Part shown: piece by piece, positions 15,889-24,903 of the stretch
How positions within the stretch are numbered: position 1 is the first letter of the stretch
Layout: every line of letters starts with the position of its first letter
NCBI GenBank assembly: GCA_903900345.1
Contig: CAIUMO010000022.1
Coordinates: 1 to 59,692 of the forward strand
Direction: 5' to 3'
DNA from: an uncultured bacterium
GTDB taxonomy: Bacteria > Patescibacteriota > Saccharimonadia > Saccharimonadales > Saccharimonadaceae
DNA: 59,692 nt
Notes under the pieces: model-generated
What the model was told of the DNA's origin: nothing
What the model saw: only the letters and a program-made list of their open reading frames with translations
The model's database searches: none
Position numbers and translations under genes: made by a program

Positions 15889-17109
15889 ATGAATATGCCT
15901 AATTTGAATAAACGCGGCTTTACCATTGTTGAACTAATAGTCGTCATTACTATTATTGGTATCTTGGCTGCTATAACAGTTGTCAGCTATACTGGCATGA
16001 CCCAAAGAGCTGTAGTGGTGTCATTACAATCAGACCTGGATAACGCTTCATCACTAATAGCGGCATTTCAATTCGCGGATCCTAACGGTAATTATCCAAC
16101 GGCAATTAATTGTCCTACACCTGGCGCGACTGAAATATGTTTAACGCCAAGTGGATCCAATAATTTTGGAAGTTACGCAGCCAATAACGTTGCTAGCCCC
16201 AAGACCTTTACATTAGATGTTGCCAGTAGTGACGGCACTACATACCGAGTCACTGATAATTCAACGCCAGCGGCTGTTACGCCAATGACGGCTATCGCTG
16301 CCACAACTGGCGTCACGACTTCGATTGGTTCTGTTTTGACGGCTGGAGATTTAGCTCCATCTGGCGCTACGGCAACTTATCAATGGCAAAGCGCTACGTC
16401 CGCTGGCGGTACGTATGTCAATATAGGCGGTGCGAACAGCAATACGTATACATTAATAGTTAGTGATTTTGGTAAATATCTCAAAGTTGTTGCCACCGGA
16501 TCAGGCAGCTATTCAGGCACTCGAACAAGTGCGGCTTCAGCGGTGGTGTCAGATACTAACTGGCTGGCGGTTGGCAATCAAGTTTGGGGTAAATATAATT
16601 TGGATGTTGGTAATATGATTACAACTGCAACGGACCAAACGAATAATGCCGTGCTTGAAAAATATTGTTACGCCAACACCGCATCCAACTGCACGACCTA
16701 CGGTGGGTTATACCAATGGGACGAAGCTGTGCAATATGTTAACACTCAGGGCGCTCAAGGTATCTGTCCAGCTGGATCGCATATTCCATCTGATAATGAT
16801 TTGAAGATTCTGGAAGTGCAACTTGGTATGACTCAGGCACAGGCTGACCTTGATGCCGCCTGGCGTGGTACCGACCAGGGCACTCAACTTAAGACAGGCG
16901 GTACGTCAGGTTTGAATGTGCCGTTTGCCGGATATTACCGTAAAACCGACGGGACCTTCGGCAATCTGTCTTTGGCCACGGACTTGTGGTCCAGTTCGGA
17001 GTCCAGTACTAGTGCCTGGAGTCATACTCTGAGCTCGAGTAATGCCACAGTGTATCGTGGTATACACGCCAAGAGTGTCGGGTTTTCGGTGCGCTGTCTC
17101 GGGAATTAA
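15889..17109 (+). CDS. Type IV pilin-like protein with Ig-like and FISUMP-like C-terminal domains
   Basis: The N-terminus has a short basic leader ending KRG and then the class-III prepilin sequence FTIVELIVVITIIGILAAI, with Glu at position 5 of the mature chain. It should be cleaved by a prepilin peptidase and assembled in the membrane. After the pilin stalk (to about residue 130) comes an Ig-like module (about 145-225; SYQWQSA-type pattern ending KVVATGSGSYSG). The last 180 residues are rich in Trp, Gly and Cys (YCYANTASNC, CPAGSHIPSD, VRCLG) and resemble the FISUMP domain of surface proteins. This suggests a minor pilin or pilus-displayed adhesin. No pilus assembly genes are adjacent. The start is set by the -10; GTG 15868 and ATG 15895 are alternatives. 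Confidence 0.85.
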   Translation: MNMPNLNKRGFTIVELIVVITIIGILAAITVVSYTGMTQRAVVVSLQSDLDNASSLIAAFQFADPNGNYPTAINCPTPGATEICLTPSGSNNFGSYAANNVASPKTFTLDVASSDGTTYRVTDNSTPAAVTPMTAIAATTGVTTSIGSVLTAGDLAPSGATATYQWQSATSAGGTYVNIGGANSNTYTLIVSDFGKYLKVVATGSGSYSGTRTSAASAVVSDTNWLAVGNQVWGKYNLDVGNMITTATDQTNNAVLEKYCYANTASNCTTYGGLYQWDEAVQYVNTQGAQGICPAGSHIPSDNDLKILEVQLGMTQAQADLDAAWRGTDQGTQLKTGGTSGLNVPFAGYYRKTDGTFGNLSLATDLWSSSESSTSAWSHTLSSSNATVYRGIHAKSVGFSVRCLGN

Positions 17110-17144
17110 AGAGTTATCAGCTAGTAAGCTTTACCTCTAAAGCG

Positions 17145-17150
17145 TATAAT
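17145..17150 (+). promoter_or_regulatory. -10 element of the ABC exporter operon (leaderless type)
   Basis: TATAAT with exactly 6 nt to the ATG at 17157, so the start codon coincides with the predicted +1. Confidence 0.7.
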
Positions 17151-17156
17151 AGATAC

Positions 17157-17840
17157 ATGATAGAGGTAAAAAAGATATCGAAGACTTATGGCAAAGGTGA
17201 CAATGCCTTTAGGGTCTTGGACAATATCAATTTTACTGTTCCAGATGGCGCCAGTGTGGCGATATTGGGCAAATCGGGCAGTGGAAAATCGACTTTGATG
17301 CACGTTATGAGTGGACTTGATAAGCCTGACAGTGGTGAAATCATTATTGATGGCAAAAATATTTTGCAACTTAACCAAAAAGATATCGACAAATTTCGTT
17401 CAACTAAAATGAGCTTTATCTTTCAAAGCTTTTTCGTTCAAGCCAAAGAAAATTGTTACGACAACGTCAGTTTGCCGCTGGAAATTGCTGACGTAGCACC
17501 TAGCAGGCGTAAATCTAAAATTGAAACGGCTTTAAAGGCGGTTGATTTGTTGGACAAAATAAAATCCCGCGCCAAAGATTTGTCTGGCGGTCAAAAACAG
17601 CGTTTGGCGGTCGCTCGGGCAATCGTCAACAGTCCTCAGGTTTTATTTGCTGATGAGCCAACTGGTAATCTGGACAGCGTGACTGGTGGTAAGGTTGAAG
17701 ATTTGTTATTTGATTACAACAAAAAGAATAATGTCACTTTGATTGTAGTGACTCATGATGCTGAGTTAGCCGACAGGTGTGATATGCAGATTCATATCAA
17801 GGACGGCAAAATTGATTCAATTAGGGAGATGAAAAAATGA
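17157..17840 (+). CDS. ABC transporter ATP-binding protein, MacB/LolD-like
   Basis: The 227-residue nucleotide-binding domain has Walker A GKSGSGKST (about residues 38-46), a Q-loop in FIFQSFFVQ, the signature LSGGQKQRLAVARA and Walker B VLFADEPTGNLDS. This is the MacB/LolD subgroup, which energises mechanotransmission rather than classical transport. It overlaps the permease gene by 4 nt (ATGA), so the two form one operon and presumably one complex. The substrate is not known; cell-envelope stress, peptide or lipoprotein export are usual roles for the group. Confidence 0.92.
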   Translation: MIEVKKISKTYGKGDNAFRVLDNINFTVPDGASVAILGKSGSGKSTLMHVMSGLDKPDSGEIIIDGKNILQLNQKDIDKFRSTKMSFIFQSFFVQAKENCYDNVSLPLEIADVAPSRRKSKIETALKAVDLLDKIKSRAKDLSGGQKQRLAVARAIVNSPQVLFADEPTGNLDSVTGGKVEDLLFDYNKKNNVTLIVVTHDAELADRCDMQIHIKDGKIDSIREMKK

Positions 17841-19114
17841 AACTTCGAGATGTAACGATTCGTGCTGGTCGTAGCCTGAAACAGGCCAAGGCACGTACTT
17901 TGCTGACAAGCTTGGCAATCGGTGTCGGCGCTTTTACGATTACATTATCGTTAGCCGCTGGTGTTGGTGGGCGAGCTTATACGGACGAGATAGTTAATGC
18001 TAATACTAACGTCAAAGAATTAAGCGTCACAAAATCACCACCAAAAAGTCAGCAGGGACCGCAAAAGTACACCGGCAACGCGTCAGGTGTTTCGGGTGGT
18101 TTATTCTCGGGCGAATTATTAGACCAAGCGGACATTGATAAAATTTTGAAACTTGATGGCGTCGTATCGGTCTCACCTAATTACAATCCACAGGTGAAGT
18201 ACGTTACTCGGTCTGATCAAGATAAATATGTTGCAACGATCAGTACTTTTAGTCCAAGCGTGACATTGAAATTTGCGGCTGGATCAGTTAACGGTGATTT
18301 GGCAAGCAACGAAATTATATTGACAGAAGAATATGTCAAAGCCCTTGGTTTTAGTAGTAGCCAAGATGCAATTGGTAAGACCGTTAACATTGTAGCTGAC
18401 AAATTATCATCACCTGTAACTGCGCCTGAAAATAACACGTTTGTTTATACGGTCAAGGGTGTCAGTAGTAAATCTGGTCTGGCATTTCGAGCCCAAAGTT
18501 CGCTATTAATATCGAACTCTTCGGCTAAAACACTTTATGATTACATAAATCTAGGCACACGCAGTTACGGTAACTACATCGTTGCTTCTGTTGAAACGAC
18601 TAGTGCTAGCCAAGCTCAAAAAGTCAAAGATACTTTGACCGGAATGGGTTATTTAGCACAGACGGCGGCTGATGTCTTGGGTGTGATTAATACGTTTATA
18701 AATGTCTTGCAAGGAGTGCTGCTTGGATTTGGTGCTTTGGCAGTGCTGACATCAGTCTTTGGGATAATTAATACCCAATATATTAGCGTTTTAGAGCGCA
18801 CGCAACAGATCGGCTTAATGAAAGCCCTTGGTATGAGACGACGTGATGTCGGTCGATTATTCAAATTAGAGGCAGCCTGGATCGGACTGTTGGGTGGCTC
18901 GATTGGTACTGGATTAGCGGTGATATTAGGAACGATTGCTAACCCAATTATCAGCAAAGCGCTGGATATCGGCAATATTAGTCTGATTGTATTTACGCCG
19001 ATGAATATTGCTGTCGTAATAGTCGGCTTGGTGATTGTGTCTGTATCATCTGGCATATTGCCAGCCCGTAAGGCAGCTAAGCTTAACCCGATCGAAGCCT
19101 TGCGCACTGAATAG
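17837..19114 (+). CDS. ABC transporter permease, MacB/FtsX-like
   Basis: The 425-residue protein has an N-terminal TM helix (about residues 22-42), a large extracytoplasmic MacB_PCD-like domain (about 45-270) and three C-terminal TM helices. The FtsX-type segment NTQYISVLERTQQIGLMKALGMRRRDV marks the C-terminal membrane domain. It partners with the preceding ATPase, with which it overlaps by ATGA. The extracytoplasmic domain is rich in Ser and Thr. Substrate unknown. Confidence 0.92.
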   Translation: MKLRDVTIRAGRSLKQAKARTLLTSLAIGVGAFTITLSLAAGVGGRAYTDEIVNANTNVKELSVTKSPPKSQQGPQKYTGNASGVSGGLFSGELLDQADIDKILKLDGVVSVSPNYNPQVKYVTRSDQDKYVATISTFSPSVTLKFAAGSVNGDLASNEIILTEEYVKALGFSSSQDAIGKTVNIVADKLSSPVTAPENNTFVYTVKGVSSKSGLAFRAQSSLLISNSSAKTLYDYINLGTRSYGNYIVASVETTSASQAQKVKDTLTGMGYLAQTAADVLGVINTFINVLQGVLLGFGALAVLTSVFGIINTQYISVLERTQQIGLMKALGMRRRDVGRLFKLEAAWIGLLGGSIGTGLAVILGTIANPIISKALDIGNISLIVFTPMNIAVVIVGLVIVSVSSGILPARKAAKLNPIEALRTE

Positions 19115-19143
19115 TTAATCGTGCCTGACAGATAAAAATCTGT

Positions 19144-19149
19144 TACAAT
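19144..19149 (+). promoter_or_regulatory. -10 element of serS (leaderless type)
   Basis: TACAAT with exactly 6 nt to the serS ATG, which would therefore be the +1 base. Confidence 0.7.
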
Positions 19150-19155
19150 AATGTC

Positions 19156-20454
19156 ATGTTAGATATTAGATTTATTCGTGATAACGCCGACGCAGTTCAG
19201 ACCAACGCTCGTAATAAAGGATATGATGTAGACATTACTACATTATTAAAATTAGATTCTGAACGTCGTGAATTGCAGGCTTCGGCTGATGATTTACGCC
19301 AAAAGCGCAATGATATCGTATCTCAAACCAAAGGCGGCAAGCCAACCGACGAGTTAATTGCTGCTGGTAAGGCAGTCAAGGATCAATTGGCCTTGGTTGA
19401 GCCTAAACTCAAAGAAGTCGACACAAACTTTACGACATTACTGAAAAAAGTGCCTAATATGGCCGCTAGTGATGTGCCAGTTGGTGCGACCGAAGACGAA
19501 AACGTCGTTAGCAAAACTGTTGGCGACGTCACAAAATTTGATTTTACGCCCAAGAATCATGCTGATATAGCGGCTGAACGTGGCTGGATCGACAAAGAGC
19601 GTGCTGCCAAAGTTACAGGTAGCCGTTTTGCCTATATCGAAGGCGATTTAGTGCGCTTACAACTAGCGATTGTTCAATATGTGATTAATACTTTGAGTGA
19701 CGAAGCAACGATTGCTGAAATTGCCAAAAATGCTGGCCTAACGGTCTCGACTAAACCATTTACGCCAATTTTGCCGCCACTTTTAATTCGGACTGATATG
19801 TATGATGCGATGGACCGCCTGGAGCCTCGTGATGACAGGTACAAACTAGAAGGCGATGATTTGTGGTTGCAGGGTAGTGCCGAACACGTCCTGGGCAGTA
19901 TGCACGCTGGTGAAGTATTCGATGAGTCACAATTACCGCTGCGTTACGTTGGCTATGCGACCAGTTTTCGCCGTGAAGCCGGTACTTATGGCAAAGACAT
20001 GGAGGGTATCTTTAGGATGCACCAATTTGATAAATTGGAAATGGAAAGTTTTGCGACGGCTGGTGATGGTTTGAATGAACATCTGTTGTTCGTCGCAATC
20101 CAAGAATATTTGTTGACTCAATTAGGTTTGCCTTATCGAGTGCTGCAAAAATGTACGTTTGATATTGGTAAGCCAAATGCGCGTGGTGTTGATATGGAAA
20201 CCTGGTTGCCTGGCCAAAACAAATACCGCGAAACTCACACAGCTGATTATATGACCGATTATCAATCGCGCCGTTTGAATACTCGCGTCCGTCGTCAATC
20301 AGGCGAATTAGAGTTAGTTCACACTAACGATGCCACAGCTTTTGCATTGGGTCGCATTATGATTGCGGTTATCGAAAATGGTCAAACCGTGGACGGAAAA
20401 GTTCACGTACCAACCGTCCTGCAGCCTTATTTGGCTGGCCGAACGATGCTATAA
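19156..20454 (+). CDS. serS: Seryl-tRNA synthetase
   Basis: Charges tRNA-Ser and tRNA-Sec types. It starts MLDIRFIRDN, the SerRS N-terminus, followed by the long antiparallel coiled-coil arm (about residues 30-105). The class-II core has SEHVLGSMH, motif 2 in SFRREAGTYGKDMEGIFRMHQFDKLEME and a C-terminal LQPYLAGRTML. The 432-residue length is normal. The first base of the ATG is at the predicted transcription start. Confidence 0.96.
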   Translation: MLDIRFIRDNADAVQTNARNKGYDVDITTLLKLDSERRELQASADDLRQKRNDIVSQTKGGKPTDELIAAGKAVKDQLALVEPKLKEVDTNFTTLLKKVPNMAASDVPVGATEDENVVSKTVGDVTKFDFTPKNHADIAAERGWIDKERAAKVTGSRFAYIEGDLVRLQLAIVQYVINTLSDEATIAEIAKNAGLTVSTKPFTPILPPLLIRTDMYDAMDRLEPRDDRYKLEGDDLWLQGSAEHVLGSMHAGEVFDESQLPLRYVGYATSFRREAGTYGKDMEGIFRMHQFDKLEMESFATAGDGLNEHLLFVAIQEYLLTQLGLPYRVLQKCTFDIGKPNARGVDMETWLPGQNKYRETHTADYMTDYQSRRLNTRVRRQSGELELVHTNDATAFALGRIMIAVIENGQTVDGKVHVPTVLQPYLAGRTML

Positions 20455-20455
20455 T
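20450..20455 (+). promoter_or_regulatory. -10 element of hpf
   Basis: TATAAT overlapping the serS stop. A leader of about 26 nt with SD AGGAGGG follows, so this gene uses conventional initiation. Confidence 0.6.
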
Positions 20456-20487
20456 AGTAGTATCGACAGACTAAACAGGAGGGCGAC

Positions 20488-20859
20488 ATGATTACAGAAA
20501 TTCAAATTACAGGGATTGCATATGAAGTTGATGATAATACTCGCAAATATACGCTAAAAAGAGTCGGTCGTTTGGATCGTTATTTGCCAAAGCATGCTCG
20601 CAGTAGCGCTACAGCTGAGGTTAAATTGGCTCAAGTCAATCATGATCATGGCAATAAATATGAAGTCGAAGTTATTTTAAATATTCCTAATAAAGTCGTC
20701 ACCGCCAAAGATTCGACCAGCAATATATTGGCGGCGATTGATATCGTTGAAGCCAAAATTCAGTCTCAATTGCGTGAATACAAGCAGACCGCCATTAAAC
20801 ATATTGGCAATCGTGGCGTCATGAGCCGTTTTAAACGCAGCTTTCAACGCGAATTATAG
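20488..20859 (+). CDS. hpf: Ribosome hibernation-promoting factor, short form
   Basis: HPF/YfiA-type protein that binds the 30S decoding region and inactivates ribosomes in stationary or stressed cells. The 123-residue product shows the beta-alpha-beta-beta-beta-alpha fold pattern: LKRVGRLDRYLPKHA, then EVEVILNIPNKVVTAKD and NILAAIDIVEAKIQSQLREYK. It lacks the C-terminal dimerisation domain of the long form. A strong SD (AGGAGGG) precedes the ATG, and secA follows with its own promoter. Confidence 0.9.
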   Translation: MITEIQITGIAYEVDDNTRKYTLKRVGRLDRYLPKHARSSATAEVKLAQVNHDHGNKYEVEVILNIPNKVVTAKDSTSNILAAIDIVEAKIQSQLREYKQTAIKHIGNRGVMSRFKRSFQREL

Positions 20860-20871
20860 GTGATTGTTATC

Positions 20872-20900
20872 TTGTCTAAATAGTATTCTAGCCTTATAAT
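20872..20900 (+). promoter_or_regulatory. Promoter of secA
   Basis: -35 TTGTCT (20872-20877), a 17-nt spacer and a consensus -10 TATAAT (20895-20900). It is one of the best two-box promoters in the window. Confidence 0.75.
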
Positions 20901-20955
20901 TGGGGGTAGTATTTTACTTTAGAATTTCTAAATAGAGAGCGAGGGTTTTTTGGTT

Positions 20956-23577
20956 ATGGTGAATAAGAATAAGGTTTTGACAAAAATATTTGGCGATCCT
21001 CAAGCCCGTATTTTAAAAGGCCTGCAAAAAAAGGTTGCATCGATTAATGCTTTGGCTGAAAAATATCAAAAAATGTCCAAGCCCGAACTGAAAAAGCAGA
21101 CTGAAGTTTTGAAACAGGAATTGCAAAAGAAGGGTACGACTTTAAATAGTATTTTACCTGATGCTTTTGCGTTAGTTCGTGAAGCTAGCGACAGGGTGCT
21201 GGGTATGCGCCCATTCGATGTGCAGTTAATCGGCGGTATGGCACTACATGAAGGTAATGTGGCCGAGATGAAGACTGGTGAAGGTAAAACTTTAGTGGCT
21301 ACATTACCGGTCTATCTGAATGCGCTAGAAGGCAAAGGTGTTCATGTTGTGACGGTCAATGATTACTTGGCGCAACGTGATGCCAGTTGGATGGGTGGTA
21401 TTTATCACTTTTTGGGCCTTTCAACCGGCGTTATTATCAATGAAGCCTCATTCTTGTATGACCCAGAATTCATAAACGAAAGTCATGATGACGAGCGCAT
21501 GAAACATCTGCGCCCTGTGACTCGCAAAGAAGCCTATGCGGCTGATGTGACTTACGGAACTAATAATGAATTCGGATTCGATTATTTGCGCGACAACATG
21601 GTTAACGAAGTCGATTTATTGCGTCAACGTGACCTGAATTTTGCGATTGTCGATGAGGTTGACAGCATTTTAATCGATGAGGCTAGAACACCGCTGATTA
21701 TTAGCGCTCCAGCCGCTGAAAACCCTGATAGTTATTACCAATTTGCTAAAATCGCTGCTAAATTAGTGCCCGAAGATTACATTTTGGACGAAAAACATCG
21801 TACTGTAGCCCTAAGTGACGAAGGTACTGAAAAAGTTCAAAAAATGCTTGGCGTCAATAATCTATATAGTCCAGATTATGTGCGCTCGGTTTATCATATG
21901 GACCAAGCTTTAAGGGCTCAGGCTGTGTTCAAGCGCGACAAGGATTATGTTGTTACCAAAGATGGTGAAGTTATTATTGTAGATGAATTTACTGGTCGTT
22001 TGATGCAAGGTCGTCGTTATAACGAAGGTCTACACCAGGCTATCGAAGCCAAAGAGGCTGTGCCGGTTTTACAAGAAAGTATGACATTGGCGACGATCTC
22101 ATTCCAGAACTATTTCCGTTTGTACAAAAAGCTATCTGGCATGACAGGTACGGCCTTTACCGAAGCTGAAGAATTTCAGCAGATTTATAGTTTGGATGTT
22201 ATCCAAATTCCATCGAATCGTCCTTTGGTTCGCGTCGACAAGCAAGATTTAATTTTCAAGACCGAAAAAGCCAAGCTCAAGGCTGTTGCTAAATCGATTG
22301 CCGAATATCATGCAGCTGGTCGACCAGTTTTGGTCGGATCGGCTTCGATTGCTAAAAACGAATTAATCGCTTCATATTTGGACGAAGCTGGCATAGCTTA
22401 TGAACTATTGAATGCTAAAAACAACGAACGTGAAGCAGCTATTATCGAAAAAGCTGGCGAAAAGGGCGCGATTACGCTTGCTACCAACATCGCTGGTCGT
22501 GGAACCGACATCAAGCTTGGTAAAGGCGTCAAAGAATTAGGCGGTTTAGTCGTGGTTGGTTCAGAGCGCCATGAATCACGCCGTATCGACAATCAGTTAC
22601 GTGGGCGTGGCGGACGTCAGGGTGATCCTGGTGAGACGCAATTTTACGTATCAACCGAAGATGATTTGATGCGAATTTTTCAGGGCGAACGCATTGCTAG
22701 TTTGATGGACAGATTAGGTGTCGGTGAAGATACGCCGATTCGCAATAAAGCCGTTTCAGGCACGCTTGAGGCGGCTCAAAAACGGGTTGAAGGCTTTAAC
22801 TTTGACACTCGAAAAAACGTTGTCCAATATGACAACGTGATTAATCGTCATCGTCGTGTAGTTTATACGATGCGCCACAAGATTTTAGAGGGCGATAGTA
22901 TCAAACCTGAAATTGAGCGTTTGATTGAATCAAAACTACGTGAATTGACTATTGTTCCAGCTAAAAATAACAAGAGCTTTGCCGCAGAATTTGAAGCCAT
23001 TTTTCCACTAAGTGAACTCGAGATCAAGGCTATTGGTGAGCAAAAGAACGACAAGCTCAGATTTGAATTGGCCTATAAAGAAACTAACAAATTATACGAA
23101 GCCAAAGAGAAAGAATTAGAAACTGGTGTGATTCGCAAAGTCGAGCGAGAAGTTTATCTGCAAGTGCTAGATACACTGTGGATGCAACATCTTGAGAATA
23201 TGCAGCATCTGCGTGAAGGCATTCATTGGCGCAGTGTTGGTCAACGTGATCCATTGGTAGAATACCGCAGTGAATCTTCAACTTTGTTCGAAAGTTTGCA
23301 ATCGACTTTGCGCGATGAAGTCTTGCGGGTTGTGATGCACGTTCGCAAAAACGATGTTGCTGCTAATGCCGAAGAAGATCATGATACTGAATTAACTCGT
23401 TTAGCCGAAAACGCTGTCGAAAAAGGCGTTAATGAAATAACTGGCGGTGAAGAGAATCGCGATCAAGATTTTAAAATTCAAAAATCTGATAAACTTCAAA
23501 CTACCAATCAAAAGAAAAACGCTGCACGCAAGAAAAAGAAATCACAGCGTCAAAATCGTAAGAAAAATCGTAAATAA
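20956..23577 (+). CDS. secA: Preprotein translocase ATPase SecA
   Basis: Motor of the Sec pathway that pushes unfolded preproteins through SecYEG. Walker A reads MKTGEGKTLVA (near residue 100) and the DEAD-like box is VDEVDSILIDEARTPLIIS. The preprotein cross-linking segment has YVVTKDGEVIIVDEFTGR, and the second helicase half has TNIAGRGTDIKLG and RQLRGRGGRQGDPG-like sequence. The 873-residue protein ends in a very basic tail (RKKKKSQRQNRKKNRK) and lacks the zinc-binding Cys motif used for SecB binding. ATG 20956 is preferred over TTG 20950 because GAGGG lies 10 nt upstream. Confidence 0.97.
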   Translation: MVNKNKVLTKIFGDPQARILKGLQKKVASINALAEKYQKMSKPELKKQTEVLKQELQKKGTTLNSILPDAFALVREASDRVLGMRPFDVQLIGGMALHEGNVAEMKTGEGKTLVATLPVYLNALEGKGVHVVTVNDYLAQRDASWMGGIYHFLGLSTGVIINEASFLYDPEFINESHDDERMKHLRPVTRKEAYAADVTYGTNNEFGFDYLRDNMVNEVDLLRQRDLNFAIVDEVDSILIDEARTPLIISAPAAENPDSYYQFAKIAAKLVPEDYILDEKHRTVALSDEGTEKVQKMLGVNNLYSPDYVRSVYHMDQALRAQAVFKRDKDYVVTKDGEVIIVDEFTGRLMQGRRYNEGLHQAIEAKEAVPVLQESMTLATISFQNYFRLYKKLSGMTGTAFTEAEEFQQIYSLDVIQIPSNRPLVRVDKQDLIFKTEKAKLKAVAKSIAEYHAAGRPVLVGSASIAKNELIASYLDEAGIAYELLNAKNNEREAAIIEKAGEKGAITLATNIAGRGTDIKLGKGVKELGGLVVVGSERHESRRIDNQLRGRGGRQGDPGETQFYVSTEDDLMRIFQGERIASLMDRLGVGEDTPIRNKAVSGTLEAAQKRVEGFNFDTRKNVVQYDNVINRHRRVVYTMRHKILEGDSIKPEIERLIESKLRELTIVPAKNNKSFAAEFEAIFPLSELEIKAIGEQKNDKLRFELAYKETNKLYEAKEKELETGVIRKVEREVYLQVLDTLWMQHLENMQHLREGIHWRSVGQRDPLVEYRSESSTLFESLQSTLRDEVLRVVMHVRKNDVAANAEEDHDTELTRLAENAVEKGVNEITGGEENRDQDFKIQKSDKLQTTNQKKNAARKKKKSQRQNRKKNRK

Positions 23578-23606
23578 ATATTATCGGGTGGCAGAAAGTT
23601 TAATAA

Positions 23607-24893
23607 ATGAAACATACAGTTGAAGAAATACGATTAAAAAATGGCGCTCGTGGGTTGCTAATTGATGTTCCCGACGCTACGACGATGAGCATGCAATTTC
23701 AGTTTCGAGCTGGCAATCGCTATGCTAAATCCAAAGATATCGAACAAGTTGCTCACATTATGGAGCACATGGCCTTTGGTGCCAATGCGCGCTTTAAAAC
23801 CGAACATGAATTCGAGTTTGAGTTTACAAAAAACGGCGCTTACCGCAATGCCTATACTAGTGATTTATCAATGGTATACGAGGCGGACTGTGCTGATTTT
23901 GAATGGGATCGAATCTTGGATTTACAAAAAGTTGCAATTTGTCAGCCAAAATTTAATGAAGAGGAACTTAACGCTGAAAAGGGTAATGTTCGCAGTGAAT
24001 TAACTAATTATCTGAATGATCACCAGCGGATATTGTGGCCAAGGGTTCAGCAACTGTTAGGTGAAGATGTTTTGACTTATCGTCAATCTTTGCCGACCAT
24101 TGGCGCTGTAACGTTGGCTGATGTGCGTGAACATCATCGCCGCACTCACACAACTAACAATATGCGTTTCGTGATTGCTGGTAAGTTACATGGTCGCAAA
24201 ACCGAGATTAGACGACAAATTGAAGACTTTAAATTAGCCGAGGGTGAAAGATTTGAAGTTCCGCATGATATCTTGACCAAAGCTGCTCCAAGTATTATTC
24301 GTCGCAAAGATGCTACGAATCTGACATTTGGTCTGTTTATGGCTATACCTCGAGAGTTAAATGATGAAGAATTGGACGCGATGCATTATTTAAATCATAT
24401 TTTAACCGGCACGATGTATTCCCGTATTTTTGGTGCGGCTCGTCAAAAAGGTTTGGCATACAGTGTCAGCGCCTATGTCGGAACTGGTTTTTACGATAGT
24501 GGCTGGGATATTACCGGTCAGGTTAATCACGAAACTGCTGGAGAGTTATTCGATATTATCACTCGTGAACTTGACCAGGTGCTAAAGGGAAATATTAGCC
24601 AAGAAGAAGTTGATGCTGCTAAATCTTTTGCATTAGGTCGCTATCAAATGGGCGCGCAAACGGTCTCGCAAATTAGTAGTTTTTACACTGGACGTTATTT
24701 TGATGATGGCTTTATCAAAGATTATGAGAAAGTTCCAGATATGATCAAAAAAGTCACATTAAAACGCATGGTTGAAACGGCTCGTAACTTTATCGAACAA
24801 GACATATGGGTCTTGGCGGCAGTCAGTAGTGGCGAACGCCAAGAAATCATCGACCTGAACGACAAAGTAGCTACATTATTCAATCCGCGCTAA
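23607..24893 (+). CDS. M16-family (insulinase-like) zinc peptidase
   Basis: The inverted zinc motif HxxEH is present as HIMEH near residue 50, with the downstream Glu about 75 residues later in NEEELNAEKGNVRSEL. The 428-residue length and the two M16 halves, the second with LAYSVSAYVGTGFYDSGW (the R/Y-type substrate pocket region), fit a single-subunit processing peptidase such as the PqqL/YmxG group. No signal peptide is seen, so it is probably cytoplasmic. It is unrelated in pathway to secA and murD on either side. Substrate unknown. Confidence 0.88.
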   Translation: MKHTVEEIRLKNGARGLLIDVPDATTMSMQFQFRAGNRYAKSKDIEQVAHIMEHMAFGANARFKTEHEFEFEFTKNGAYRNAYTSDLSMVYEADCADFEWDRILDLQKVAICQPKFNEEELNAEKGNVRSELTNYLNDHQRILWPRVQQLLGEDVLTYRQSLPTIGAVTLADVREHHRRTHTTNNMRFVIAGKLHGRKTEIRRQIEDFKLAEGERFEVPHDILTKAAPSIIRRKDATNLTFGLFMAIPRELNDEELDAMHYLNHILTGTMYSRIFGAARQKGLAYSVSAYVGTGFYDSGWDITGQVNHETAGELFDIITRELDQVLKGNISQEEVDAAKSFALGRYQMGAQTVSQISSFYTGRYFDDGFIKDYEKVPDMIKKVTLKRMVETARNFIEQDIWVLAAVSSGERQEIIDLNDKVATLFNPR

Positions 24894-24903
24894 GATAGAT
24901 AAT

